DNA of 64,000 bases from Pseudomonas chlororaphis (lineage in GTDB: Bacteria > Pseudomonadota > Gammaproteobacteria > Pseudomonadales > Pseudomonadaceae): positions 1 to 64,000 of the forward strand of contig NZ_MSCT01000004.1 in the NCBI RefSeq assembly GCF_001921865.1. Direction: 5' to 3'. Below the pieces are notes generated by a model that was not told the origin of the DNA, ran no database searches, and was given only the letters and a program-made list of their open reading frames with translations. The translations under genes were made by a program, and so were the position numbers. This document shows positions 1-7,954 of the stretch, in pieces (the stretch's first letter is position 1; each line of letters starts with the position of its first letter).

Positions 1-810
1 CAGCAACAGCAGCAGGAGAATGCCGGCGGTGGCGCCGCCGCCGACCCAGGTGATCTCGCGGGTCGCCTGCTGCTGGCCGTTGGCGGCGTAGAGCAGGCCG
101 CTGGCCGCCAGCAACTGGACGTCGGCCCGGGCGGCCTGTTCGCGGCTGTTTTTCAGCAGTTCGGCGACCTGCAGCGGCAGGTTCATGTCGAAGGCGTTGC
201 CGGTGGTGAGCGCGCGCAGCAGCACCCAGCTCTTGCCGTCGGCCTCGGCGATCAGCGCGCCGCTACCGACGTCCAGTTGCACCGCGCCGCGTTGCGGCTG
301 GCTGTTCTGGATGCGGCCGGTCAGGCCCAGCCAGTCGTCCTGGCTCGGCACCAGGCTGAAACCGCCGAAGGGGTCGAACAGTGCCTGGACGCGCTGCTGG
401 ATAAACGCCGCGGGTTGTTCGACCAGCTGCTGGCGGTCGGCGGCGGAAAGCATCGCCAGGCGCCCTTGCAGCAATTGCGCCCGCAACGCCGGCAGGTCGG
501 CTTGCAGGTTCCACTGGACCTTCTCGAACAGCCCGCTGGCTTGCCACTGCTCGCCCAATTGGCGGGCCATGGCGATGGCCTGCTCGCGCTCGGCGTGGCC
601 CACCAGCACCAGCATTTCGCGGTTCAGCGGTTCTTGCATGCGCTGTTCGGCCTTGAGCTCCAGGGCATCGGGGGCGGTGCCCGGTACCAGCTCCATGAGG
701 TTGGCCGACAGCGGCGCGCCGTGGCGCCATTGCCAGCCGGCCAGGGCCAGTACGGCCACCAGCAGGAGCAGGAACAGGCGCGGCCAGCCGCGTTCACTCG
801 GCAAAATCAT
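1..810 (-). CDS. MMPL-family exporter of the APE cluster (C-terminus outside window)
   Basis: Reading the minus strand from an ATG at 810 gives an open frame of 270 residues that runs off the left edge. It starts with a hydrophobic segment (about residues 11-27), followed by about 215 polar residues that would be periplasmic, then a new hydrophobic stretch at the edge. This is the layout of RND/MMPL exporters (COG4258), which have one N-terminal helix, a large periplasmic loop and further helices. Such exporters are a standard member of aryl polyene operons, presumably moving the polyene lipid across the inner membrane. The ATG lies 17 bases inside the end of the LolA-like gene, so translation is probably coupled. 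The family assignment rests on layout and context because most of the protein is outside the window. Confidence 0.8.
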   Translation of the reverse strand, partial: MILPSERGWPRLFLLLLVAVLALAGWQWRHGAPLSANLMELVPGTAPDALELKAEQRMQEPLNREMLVLVGHAEREQAIAMARQLGEQWQASGLFEKVQWNLQADLPALRAQLLQGRLAMLSAADRQQLVEQPAAFIQQRVQALFDPFGGFSLVPSQDDWLGLTGRIQNSQPQRGAVQLDVGSGALIAEADGKSWVLLRALTTGNAFDMNLPLQVAELLKNSREQAARADVQLLAASGLLYAANGQQQATREITWVGGGATAGILLLLLL

Positions 811-1486
811 GCTGCTCCGCATCGCTCAAAGGCAGGTTGCTGACACTGTCGTGCATAGTCAGTACGGTGCTGTCGCCCTGGGTTTCCAGCAGCTCGATAC
901 GCTGTACCAGTTCGCCGCCGTCGATGTTGATCTGGTCGAACACCTGCTTGAGCAGCAGCGAGCGCGGGGTCAGGGTCAGTTTCCAGTGCTGCGCATCGCC
1001 GCTCAGGGCCAGCTCAAAGTCGCGTTGCAGGCCGCTGCTGTCGCCTTGCAGCACGGCGAGGAACAAGCGGTTCTGCTGCGCCCCGGCGCTCTTGTTCGGC
1101 AGCATTTGCCAGCTGCTGGCGTCGCGCCGGGCGATGCCTTGGGCGCTGATGCGGTAGTCCTGTTGCAGCGGGGTTTTCAGCAGCCACAGCAGGCCGTGGT
1201 TTTTCGCCAGGACGAAACGGCCCTTGCTGGTCAGCGGCTGGGGCAGGGCGCGCAGGCGTTTTTCCTGGACGAAGCCGCCGTGGATCACCTCGGGTTTGGC
1301 CAGTTGCTCGCTGAGCTGTTGCAGGTCGAAGGCCTGGGCCAGGCCAGAAGTAGCCAGCAGCGCGAACACTGTAGGAGCGAGCTTGCTCGCGAAAAACCGC
1401 AGGGCGCCGCGGGGTGTCAGGTGACCTGCGTAAAGGTTGGCGATTTTCGCGAGCAAGCTCGCTCCTACAGGAAGCGGACGCGTCAT
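794..1486 (-). CDS. LolA-like outer-membrane lipoprotein carrier of the APE cluster
   Basis: The protein is 230 residues. I chose the ATG at 1486 because it forms an ATGA overlap with the upstream thioesterase stop; longer versions would run through that gene. LolA-type carriers are periplasmic proteins that bind acyl chains; in APE clusters they are thought to ferry the polyene lipid to the outer membrane together with the MMPL exporter. The segment FALLATSGLAQA looks like the end of a signal peptide, with mature protein starting near FDLQQL. It then reads as a typical beta-rich LolA domain. The odd feature is the N-terminus: about 33 residues between MTRPLP and that signal segment are encoded by a REPIN repeat (1370-1469), which keeps the frame open but makes an unusually long leader. 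Whether it is still exported is unknown. Confidence 0.85.
   Translation of the reverse strand: MTRPLPVGASLLAKIANLYAGHLTPRGALRFFASKLAPTVFALLATSGLAQAFDLQQLSEQLAKPEVIHGGFVQEKRLRALPQPLTSKGRFVLAKNHGLLWLLKTPLQQDYRISAQGIARRDASSWQMLPNKSAGAQQNRLFLAVLQGDSSGLQRDFELALSGDAQHWKLTLTPRSLLLKQVFDQINIDGGELVQRIELLETQGDSTVLTMHDSVSNLPLSDAEQHDFAE
1370..1469. repeat. REPIN (two inverted REP sequences) inside the lolA-like gene
   Basis: Two copies of a Pseudomonas REP lie in opposite orientation: 1370-1395 begins TGTAGGAGCGAGCTTGCTCG, and 1444-1469 is its reverse complement. Each contains a small palindrome (GCGAGC-TT-GCTCGC). The pair spans 100 bp, is open in the lolA frame and encodes about 33 residues of the leader. 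REPs usually sit between genes, so a coding location is unusual. Confidence 0.93.
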
Positions 1487-1908
1487 GGCAGTGATCTCTC
1501 GACGGCATCCACAAACACCTTGGGCGAAGCCAGCTGCATCTCGCGGCTGGCGATCTCTACCGCCACCTGCACCGAGCAGGCGCGGGTCAGGCGTTCGCCG
1601 CTTTCCAGGTCGCTGATCAGGTAGTTGATCTTCAGGCGGTTTTCCCACTCCACCAGGCTTGCGCGGACGTTGAGCTTCTGGCCGAACACCGCGCCGCGCA
1701 CGTAGCGCAGTTGCAGGTCGATCACCGGCCAGGCGTAGCCGGACTCGAGCATCTGGTTGTAGTTGTGGCCGAGCTTGTCGAGCAGGGCGCAGCGGGCCAC
1801 TTCCAGGTACTTCACGTAGTGCCCGTGCCAGACCACATGCATGGTGTCGACGTCGAAAAACGGCACCTGGATCTCGGTGTCCGCGTGCAGCACGCCCCGG
1901 CTACGCAT
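1483..1908 (-). CDS. YbgC/4HBT-type acyl-CoA or acyl-ACP thioesterase
   Basis: This 141-residue protein has the hotdog 4HBT signature near its N-terminus: FFDVDTMHVVWHGHYVKYLE, with Asp19 and Asp21 in the region of the catalytic Asp and HGHY in place of the family's HANY. Thioesterases of this type hydrolyse or transfer acyl thioesters. In APE operons one is regularly present, probably to release or hand over the polyene chain, although its exact role is unproven. The ATG overlaps the end of the ammonia lyase gene by 8 bases, and its stop overlaps the LolA-like start (ATGA). Size is normal for the family. Confidence 0.88.
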   Translation of the reverse strand: MRSRGVLHADTEIQVPFFDVDTMHVVWHGHYVKYLEVARCALLDKLGHNYNQMLESGYAWPVIDLQLRYVRGAVFGQKLNVRASLVEWENRLKINYLISDLESGERLTRACSVQVAVEIASREMQLASPKVFVDAVERSLP

Positions 1909-3445
1909 GCAGCCTCCAGTGTTGTGCGGAGATACGTTGCAGGCACAGGCGCAGCTCGCCTTCCAGGGCGCGGTCCTCGATCACCGGGGCGAAGTCCTTG
2001 GCCAGTTCGGCGTGCATGGCGGCCAGGGCTGGCGGCAACGGCCGCGCCGCGTCGGCCTGGCCGCGCAGCCAGACGCCTTGCTGGGCGGCCAGCAGGGTCG
2101 CGGCGGCGACCTGCTCGGTCAGCTCCAGGGTGCGCAGCGCATCGCGGGCGGCGATGGTGCCCATGCTCACCTTGTCCTGGTTGTGGCATTCGGTGGAGCG
2201 CGAGAACACGCTGGCGGGCATGGTGTTTTTCAGCGCTTCGGCGGTCCAGGCGCTGGCGCCGATCTGCACCGCCTTGAAGCCGTGGTTGAGCATGGCGCGG
2301 TCCGCCGGGGCGCCCGACAGGTTGCTCGGCAGGCCGTGGTTGTAGCGCTCGTCCACCAGCAGCGCGAGCTGGCGGTCCAGCAGGTCGGCGACGTTGGCCA
2401 CCAGGTTCTTCAGGCTGTCCATGGCGAAGGCGATATGCCCGCCGTAGAAGTGCCCGCCGTGCAGCACGCGTTCGGCTTCGGCGTCGATGATCGGGTTGTC
2501 GTTGGCGCTGTTCAGCTCGGTCTCGATAAAGCCGCGCAGCCAGCCCAGGCTGTCGGCCAGCACGCCCAGCACATGGGGCGCGCAGCGCAGCGAGTAGCGG
2601 TCCTGCAAACGGTGCAGCGGCGCGGTCGGGGCGTCGATGGCCAGGTCCTGGCGCAGCCAGGCGGCGACCTGCATCTGCCCCGGGTGCGGCTTGGCGGCGA
2701 ACAGGCGCTCGTCGAAGTGCTCCGGGTTGCCTTGCAGGGCGACCACGTTCAGCGCGGTGATGCGCGTGGCCAGTTGCAGCAGGTAGTCGGCGCGGGCGAA
2801 AGCCAGGCAGGCCAGGCCGGTCATCACCGCGGTGCCGTTCATCAGCGCCAGGGCTTCTTTCGGGCGTAGCACCAGCGGCTCCCAGCCCAGTTCGCGGTGG
2901 ACCTCGGCCGCGCCGCGGCGCTCGCCGCGGAACATGACGTCACGCTCGCCGGACAGGGTCGCGGCCACGTAAGACAGCGGTGTCAGGTCGCCGCTGGCGC
3001 CCACCGAGCCCTCCTCGGGAATCAACGGCAGGATGTCGTGGTCGAGGAACGCTTGCAGGCGTTCCAGCAGCTCCACGCGCACCCCGGAGACGCCGTGGCA
3101 CAGCGACTGCAAGCGCGCCGCCAGCACCGCGCGGGTGGCTTGCGCGTCCAGCAACTGGCCCAGGCCGCAGCCGTGGAAGGTGTACAGATGCCGCGGCAGT
3201 GCCTCGACGTGCTGCAGCGGCACCGCGACCACGCAGGAGTCGCCGTAGCCGGTGGTCACGCCGTAGATCACGCCTTCCTTGTCCAGCAACGAGTCGAGGA
3301 ACTGCGCGCCCTTGGCGATGCGCTCGCGGAAGGCGCGGTCGCCCTGCAATTGGCTCGGCGCCCGACGGTTGGCCAGGGCCAGCACGTCTTCGATGCGCAA
3401 AGGGAGTTCGCCGAAGGTTACCGGCTCAAGCGGATGCGTCGTCAT
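1901..3445 (-). CDS. HAL/TAL-family aromatic amino acid ammonia lyase of the APE cluster
   Basis: The protein is 514 residues, the normal length for histidine/tyrosine ammonia lyases. The Ala-Ser-Gly triad that cyclises to the MIO electrophile is at 150-152 (GSVGASGDLTPL), and the conserved Tyr61 precedes GVTTGYG. The substrate-selectivity segment reads YTFHGCGLG (Phe90-His91), unlike the Ser-His of HutH, so tyrosine or phenylalanine is more likely than histidine. In an APE operon such a lyase could supply 4-hydroxycinnamate as starter for the adenylation domain encoded upstream. No other hut genes are nearby. It overlaps the LpxL-like gene by 20 bases and the thioesterase by 8. Family and active site are clear; the substrate is inferred. 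Confidence 0.9.
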   Translation of the reverse strand: MTTHPLEPVTFGELPLRIEDVLALANRRAPSQLQGDRAFRERIAKGAQFLDSLLDKEGVIYGVTTGYGDSCVVAVPLQHVEALPRHLYTFHGCGLGQLLDAQATRAVLAARLQSLCHGVSGVRVELLERLQAFLDHDILPLIPEEGSVGASGDLTPLSYVAATLSGERDVMFRGERRGAAEVHRELGWEPLVLRPKEALALMNGTAVMTGLACLAFARADYLLQLATRITALNVVALQGNPEHFDERLFAAKPHPGQMQVAAWLRQDLAIDAPTAPLHRLQDRYSLRCAPHVLGVLADSLGWLRGFIETELNSANDNPIIDAEAERVLHGGHFYGGHIAFAMDSLKNLVANVADLLDRQLALLVDERYNHGLPSNLSGAPADRAMLNHGFKAVQIGASAWTAEALKNTMPASVFSRSTECHNQDKVSMGTIAARDALRTLELTEQVAAATLLAAQQGVWLRGQADAARPLPPALAAMHAELAKDFAPVIEDRALEGELRLCLQRISAQHWRLHA

Positions 3446-4370
3446 CGGTCTTCCAGAAAGGGTAAAAGTTGAACCATTGTTGGGGCGCTTCGAGGCAGTA
3501 CTGGCCCAGGCGTTCGGCGTAGCGGGCGGTCCACTGGGCGATCACCTGCTCGCGGTCGCTGCGCTTCCACGCCACGGCTTCGGCAAAGGGTTCGAGGATC
3601 ACGCGGTAGCGGCCGTCGCGCTTCAGGCACAGCAGCAGGTTGACCGGGCATTTCAGCAGCCCCGCCAGCAGCCACGGGCCCTGGGGGAACGGTGCCGGGT
3701 GGCCGAGGAAATCCACCCGCACGTTGCGCCCGCCGTGCAGCGGCACGCGGTCGCCGGCAATCGCCAGCCATTCGCCGCGGTCCAGGCGCTGGCTGAGTTG
3801 CAGCATGATCGCCGGGTCCAGCTCGCTGACCTGGATCAGCCGCAGGTTGCTGGCCCCGGCCTCGCCCAGCAGACGGTTGAAGCGTTCGGCGTGCTTGGTG
3901 TGCACCAGCACGTTCATGGTGACCTTCTCGCCCAGCTCGGCCAGGGCCCGGCAGACTTCGAGGTTGCCCAGGTGGGCGCCCACCAGCATCTGCCCGCGGG
4001 CGCCGCGCAACTGGTCGCGCAGCAGGGCCGGGTCGACTATCTCGATCTGTTCCAGGCGCAGCTTGCCGTTCCACACGTCGAGCTTGTCCAACAGCGCGTC
4101 GGCGAACGCCATGAACTGGCCGAACACCCGCCAGTGGCTGGGGCGCAGTTCGGCCTTGCCGCTCCATTGCGCCAGGCGCTGCTGGTACAGCCAGGCGCTG
4201 GCGCGGGCACTGCGGCCGAACAGGAAGAAGTAGAACACGATGACGTACAGCACCGGGCTCAGCACTCGGCGCCCGAGCACGCGCACGCCGAAGGCGGTGA
4301 GCTTCATCAGCCAGAAGCTGCCGCGCTCCTGGTGTTCGGCCCAGTGCTGTTGGTCTTGTTGCATTGTCAT
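3426..4370 (-). CDS. LpxL/HtrB-like acyltransferase of the APE cluster
   Basis: This 314-residue protein resembles lipid A late acyltransferases (COG4261 type). It has an N-terminal membrane helix (VLYVIVFYFFLFG), and the HX4E catalytic motif is visible in GAHLGNLEV. Such enzymes transfer acyl chains at the inner membrane; in APE clusters one is thought to attach the aryl-polyene chain to a lipid or sugar anchor. I start it at the ATG at 4370, which overlaps the glycosyltransferase stop as ATGA. A GTG nine bases upstream (4379) is also possible and adds three residues. It overlaps the ammonia lyase gene by 20 bases. Confidence 0.88.
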   Translation of the reverse strand: MTMQQDQQHWAEHQERGSFWLMKLTAFGVRVLGRRVLSPVLYVIVFYFFLFGRSARASAWLYQQRLAQWSGKAELRPSHWRVFGQFMAFADALLDKLDVWNGKLRLEQIEIVDPALLRDQLRGARGQMLVGAHLGNLEVCRALAELGEKVTMNVLVHTKHAERFNRLLGEAGASNLRLIQVSELDPAIMLQLSQRLDRGEWLAIAGDRVPLHGGRNVRVDFLGHPAPFPQGPWLLAGLLKCPVNLLLCLKRDGRYRVILEPFAEAVAWKRSDREQVIAQWTARYAERLGQYCLEAPQQWFNFYPFWKTDDDASA

Positions 4371-5101
4371 GCCTGCCACCGTCGCCAGAGGATCAGCGGC
4401 GCGCGCAGCAACATGCCGAAGAACAGCCTGGTGTGCATGCCGGAAATCAGCGCGTTGTCATGGAACAGGCGAAAGTGCGACAGGCCGTCCTGCGGGTAGT
4501 GGACCTGGGTCGGTAGCCAGCGCATCGGCTGGTTGCGCCAGGCCAGGCGCACGAGGATTTCCGGGTCGAAGTCCATGCGCTTGCCGAGTTTCACCGAGTC
4601 GATCAGGGCCAGGGTCGGCGGCAGCGGGTAGACGCGAAAACCGCACATGGAATCGGGGATCTGTAGCGACAGGCTGTTGATCCAGACCCAGACGTGGGTC
4701 AGGTAGCGCGCGTACAGGCGGCCCTTGGGCACGCTGGCGTCGTACTGCGGGTAACCACAGATCAGGGCGTCGGGATGGGTCCGCGAGTGGTCGATGAAGG
4801 CTTCGACGTCGCGCAGGTCGTGCTGGCCGTCGGCGTCCACTTGCAGGGCGTGGCTGAAGCCCAGGCGTGCCGCTTCGCGCAGCCCGGCCATGACCGCGCC
4901 GCCCTTGCCCTGGTTGACTGCGAGCTTGACCAGGAACACCTGCTCGCGCTCGGCCAGGTGCTCCAGCACGGCGGCGCAGGCCGGGCTGCTGGCGTCGTCC
5001 ACCAGCACGCAGGGCAGGCCGCTGGCGAGCAGCGCGTCGACCACCGCCGGCACGGCGGTTTCGTGGTTGTAGACCGGGATGACCGCGCAGGGGTTATGCA
5101 T
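4367..5101 (-). CDS. Family 2 glycosyltransferase of the APE cluster
   Basis: The 244-residue product has a GT-A fold: VIPVYNH at 7-13, VDDAS at 34-38 and the metal-binding DAD at 89-91 (QVDADGQHD). It resembles dolichol-phosphate-mannose-synthase-like enzymes and would transfer a sugar from a nucleotide or polyprenyl donor, possibly to the APE lipid anchor. The ATG at 5101 starts exactly at the conserved N-terminus. The open frame extends upstream to 5674 only because it crosses a REPIN and the opposite-frame ligase gene, so that extension is not coding. It lies downstream of a 110-bp gap carrying the REPIN and is coupled to the acyltransferase gene through ATGA. Confidence 0.9.
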   Translation of the reverse strand: MHNPCAVIPVYNHETAVPAVVDALLASGLPCVLVDDASSPACAAVLEHLAEREQVFLVKLAVNQGKGGAVMAGLREAARLGFSHALQVDADGQHDLRDVEAFIDHSRTHPDALICGYPQYDASVPKGRLYARYLTHVWVWINSLSLQIPDSMCGFRVYPLPPTLALIDSVKLGKRMDFDPEILVRLAWRNQPMRWLPTQVHYPQDGLSHFRLFHDNALISGMHTRLFFGMLLRAPLILWRRWQA

Positions 5102-5112
5102 CGGTGGTGGCC

Positions 5113-5180
5113 TTATCGCGAGCAAGCTCGCTCCTACAGGATTTGCGCAGGCCCTTGTAGGAGCAAGCTTGCTCGCGATC
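5113..5180. repeat. REPIN between two APE operon genes
   Basis: Inverted REP copies at 5113-5138 (ending GCTCGCTCCTACA) and 5156-5180 (starting TGTAGGAGCAAGCTTGCTCG) lie between the adenylation-dehydratase gene (stop at 5212) and the glycosyltransferase gene (start at 5101). The resulting RNA stem-loop could affect transcript stability between the two parts of the operon. Confidence 0.92.
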
Positions 5181-5211
5181 GAGCGCGCAGCGCTCGCCGA
5201 GGGCCAACAAC

Positions 5212-6891
5212 TTATCCACAGGCGTTCTCCAGCAGAATGCGGCCGCTGGAGCAGGCGGCGGTGGCGTTGCGATAGGCGAAGTACAACTTGCCGCGCTCGG
5301 CATCGAAGCGCAGGTGCAATTGCACCTGATCGCCCGGCCGCACCAGTTGCTGGAACTTCAGCACTTCCATGCCGGCAAAACGCCCCGGCAAGGCGAGCAA
5401 CTGCTGGCCCAGCGCCAGGGCCCAGTCCACCTGCACCACCCCCGGCAACACCGGGGCCTGGGGGAAGTGGCCGCTGAAATAGGCCAGGTCCGGCGGGATC
5501 GCCAGTTGCAGGCTCCACTCGCCCTCGGTTTCGAGCTGCTCCAACACTTCCGGCGCCTGCGGACGCGGGGCCAGCAGCAGGGCGTCGACCTCGGCCTGGG
5601 GCAGCTTGCCCTGATTGTTCAGCGGCAACTGCCGCAGCAGGCGCCAGCGACGGGGCAGGGCCAGGGTTTCGCAATGCTGGCTCAGGTGCTGGCGCAGGGT
5701 TTGCGTCAGTGCCCGGCGGCCCTGGTTGCGCAAGGCGTGCAGGCCTTGCTCGCTAAGGACCAGCAGCGCGCCGAGGGAGGCGCGGTTTTCCCGGACTACG
5801 CCCAGGCGTGCTTCGGCGACCCAGGCATGTTCGGCCAGGGCCTGTTCGAGCATGGGCAGGGAAATGCGTTTTTCTTCCAGCTTGACGATCCGGTCCAGGC
5901 GTCCGAGCAGCTCGAAGCGCCCGTCGGCGGCGATGCGCACGGCATCGGCGGTGTGTTCGACATGCCCGGCCGGCAGGTAGGGCGAGGCGATCAGCAAGGC
6001 GCCGTCACGGTCCTGGCTCAGCTCGACCCCGGCAAAGGCCTGCCACAGGCTGTCGCCCTGGCGCCAGGCGATGCCGCCGGTTTCCGAACTGCCGAGGATT
6101 TCCGTCGGCCACTGCTGCAGGCGCTGCCGTAACAGTTGCGCGGCTTCGGCGGGCAGGGCGCCGCCGGAGGAAAACACCCGGCGTACCGGGCCGAGGGCCG
6201 GCCAGTCGAGGTTGTCGCCCATGCGTTTGAGCAACGCCGGGCTGGCGACCCAGGCGAAAGCCGGCTGTTGGCGGCTGGCGCGTTGCAGGTCTTCCGGAAA
6301 CGGCAATTGGCGCCGCACGAACGCGCGCCTGGCGCAGAGCGGCCAGAGCACGCGGAACAGCAGGCCGTAGATATGTTGGGTGGCGACGCTGCCAATGATG
6401 CAGGCCTGGCCCAGGCCTTCGCCCCACAGCTGCTCCAGGGCCTCGACTTCGTTGGCCAACTGGCGCAGGGATTTGTCGATGCGCTTGGGTTCGCCGCTGG
6501 AGCCGGAGGTGCACAGGCTCAGGCGGCAGGCGTCGAGGTCGAGCGCGGCGGCGGGCAACGGCGGCTGCTCGAAGTCGCCCAGGCAGGCGTCGCCGGGTTG
6601 GTCGGTCAGCCATAGATCGACCTGGGTCGACCAGCGTTGCCGGGTCTGCGGTTGCAGGTCGGCGGGCAACAGCACCTCGACCCCGGCGCGCCAGGCGCCG
6701 AGCAGGGCGACGGCCAGCTCGGCGGCGTCTTCCAGGTGCAGGGCCAGGCGCTGTACGCCCTGGGCCCGCAAGCCCGCGGCCAGGCTCAGGGCCTGGCGTT
6801 GCAGGGTGCTGTGATCGAGTGCCGGGTCGAGCGCGACGGCCCGTTCCGGCAACGACTTGAGCAACAGTTGCTCAAGTTTTATCCAATTCAT
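5212..6891 (-). CDS. Adenylation (AMP-binding) - 3-hydroxyacyl-ACP dehydratase fusion
   Basis: The protein is 559 residues and has two parts. Residues about 1-445 form an AMP-binding ligase with the phosphate loop TSGSSGEPK at 128-136 and the later motif [16 protein letters not shown]. Residues about 460-559 form a FabA/FabZ-type hotdog dehydratase with the signature [13 protein letters not shown]. The ligase part probably activates the aromatic acid starter and loads it on an acyl carrier protein; the dehydratase would make the double bonds of the polyene. In several other APE clusters these are separate genes. The ATG at 6891 overlaps the stop of the membrane-protein gene (ATGA), which fixes the start. 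Upstream in-frame starts lie within that gene and are not used. Confidence 0.92.
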   Translation of the reverse strand: MNWIKLEQLLLKSLPERAVALDPALDHSTLQRQALSLAAGLRAQGVQRLALHLEDAAELAVALLGAWRAGVEVLLPADLQPQTRQRWSTQVDLWLTDQPGDACLGDFEQPPLPAAALDLDACRLSLCTSGSSGEPKRIDKSLRQLANEVEALEQLWGEGLGQACIIGSVATQHIYGLLFRVLWPLCARRAFVRRQLPFPEDLQRASRQQPAFAWVASPALLKRMGDNLDWPALGPVRRVFSSGGALPAEAAQLLRQRLQQWPTEILGSSETGGIAWRQGDSLWQAFAGVELSQDRDGALLIASPYLPAGHVEHTADAVRIAADGRFELLGRLDRIVKLEEKRISLPMLEQALAEHAWVAEARLGVVRENRASLGALLVLSEQGLHALRNQGRRALTQTLRQHLSQHCETLALPRRWRLLRQLPLNNQGKLPQAEVDALLLAPRPQAPEVLEQLETEGEWSLQLAIPPDLAYFSGHFPQAPVLPGVVQVDWALALGQQLLALPGRFAGMEVLKFQQLVRPGDQVQLHLRFDAERGKLYFAYRNATAACSSGRILLENACG

Positions 6892-7433
6892 GCGCGGCCT
6901 CGTACGCGTTGTCGTAACAGCCATTCAATGGCAAACAGCAAACCCATCAGCCCGTAGGCGATCAGGCCGTTGTACAACGTCCACCAGCTCAGCGGCGCCC
7001 ACAGGGTCAGGGCGGCGGCGAGCAATCCGTTACAGAGGAAAAACACACTCCAGGCGACGGTCACCTGGCGGGTATAGCGAATCGCTTTTTCCGGCAGCTC
7101 CGGCTCGCTCAAGCGGGCCAGGCGTTCGGCCACCGGCGGGCCGTATTTCAGGCTCAGGCCGAACAGCGCGAGCATGAAGCCGCTGATCAACACCGGGTAC
7201 CAGCGCAGCAACGCCGGGCTGTCGAACAGCGCCAGCAGCAGGCAGAAAAGCAGGGCGGCGAGCGCCATCCACAGGCTGCCGGGCCGCCGCTCGCCGGTCA
7301 GCGCCCGGGCCAGCCACAGGCCGCCGAGCAACAGGCCGAACTGCCATGGAGCGAAATGCTCCATGCCGAAATACACCGCGAAGGGATACAACAGGCCCGC
7401 CAGCAGCAGGCCAAGGCCGACCAGACGGCTCAT
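6888..7433 (-). CDS. COG4648 membrane protein of the APE cluster
   Basis: This 181-residue, very hydrophobic protein has about five or six membrane helices (from MSRLVGLGLLLAGLLYP to GLIAYGLMGLLFAIEWLL) and a short basic C-terminus. It belongs to a group of small membrane proteins found almost only in APE/xanthomonadin-like operons, with no established activity. Its start overlaps the end of the first acyl carrier protein gene (stop at 7430), and its stop overlaps the ligase start, consistent with a fixed place in the operon. I assign it by context and topology only. Confidence 0.85.
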   Translation of the reverse strand: MSRLVGLGLLLAGLLYPFAVYFGMEHFAPWQFGLLLGGLWLARALTGERRPGSLWMALAALLFCLLLALFDSPALLRWYPVLISGFMLALFGLSLKYGPPVAERLARLSEPELPEKAIRYTRQVTVAWSVFFLCNGLLAAALTLWAPLSWWTLYNGLIAYGLMGLLFAIEWLLRQRVRGRA

Positions 7434-7684
7434 GCGGCCGGCTGGACCAGACGATAGACCGCCTCGACCACGTCGTTGACGGTCCGCACCGACTTGAATT
7501 CCTCGGCGGCGATTTTCTTGCCGGTCTTGCGCTTGATGTGGTCGATCAGGTCGACGGCGTCGATGCTGTCGATTTCCAGGTCCTGATACAGGTTGGATTC
7601 CAGGCTCACGCGTTCCGGTTCCAGTTCGAAGAGTTCCACCAGGGCATCACGCAGGGTGTTGAAGATGTCGTCACGAGTTTGCAT
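7430..7684 (-). CDS. Acyl carrier protein (APE cluster, ACP 1)
   Basis: This is an 84-residue acidic protein with the phosphopantetheine attachment motif EIDSIDAVDL, Ser40. It would carry the growing polyene chain as a thioester in the cytoplasm and serve the ketosynthase, dehydratase and acyltransferase of the cluster. It lies 9 bases after the second carrier protein gene and overlaps the COG4648 gene start. Length and helix pattern are typical of bacterial type II ACPs. Confidence 0.93.
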   Translation of the reverse strand: MQTRDDIFNTLRDALVELFELEPERVSLESNLYQDLEIDSIDAVDLIDHIKRKTGKKIAAEEFKSVRTVNDVVEAVYRLVQPAA

Positions 7685-7693
7685 GGTCCGGTC

Positions 7694-7954
7694 TCAAGCT
7701 GCCTGTTTTGCAGTGACGAACGCCGCGAGGCTCGCCACGTTGGAGAAGTGGTTGCGGGTGTCCTTGGCGTCGGCGTCGATCTTGATGCCGTAGCGTTTCT
7801 GGATCGCCAGGCCCAGTTCCAGGGCGTCGACCGAATCCAGGCCCAGGCCCTCACCGAAGAGCGTCTGCTCGTCGCCGATGTCGTGCACGCTGATGTCTTC
7901 GAGGCCGAGGGCGTCGATGATCAACATTTTAATTTCCTGGTGCAGATCGCTCAT
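7694..7954 (-). CDS. Acyl carrier protein (APE cluster, ACP 2)
   Basis: The protein is 86 residues with attachment motif GLGLDSVDALEL, Ser41. The ATG at 7954 is preceded by AAGGAG (7966-7971) at suitable spacing; upstream codons in the same frame belong to the overlapping acyltransferase gene. Having two different ACPs side by side is typical of APE operons. One may accept the aromatic starter and the other the elongating chain, but the sequence does not show which. Confidence 0.93.
   Translation of the reverse strand: MSDLHQEIKMLIIDALGLEDISVHDIGDEQTLFGEGLGLDSVDALELGLAIQKRYGIKIDADAKDTRNHFSNVASLAAFVTAKQAA

Noticed and set aside
1901..3445. Annotation as histidine utilisation HutH
   Set aside because: No hut genes nearby, operon context is APE, and the selectivity residues differ from HutH.
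5102..5674. N-terminal extension of the APE glycosyltransferase frame
   Set aside because: It runs through a REPIN and the opposite frame of the adenylation-dehydratase gene; the conserved GT2 start is at 5101.
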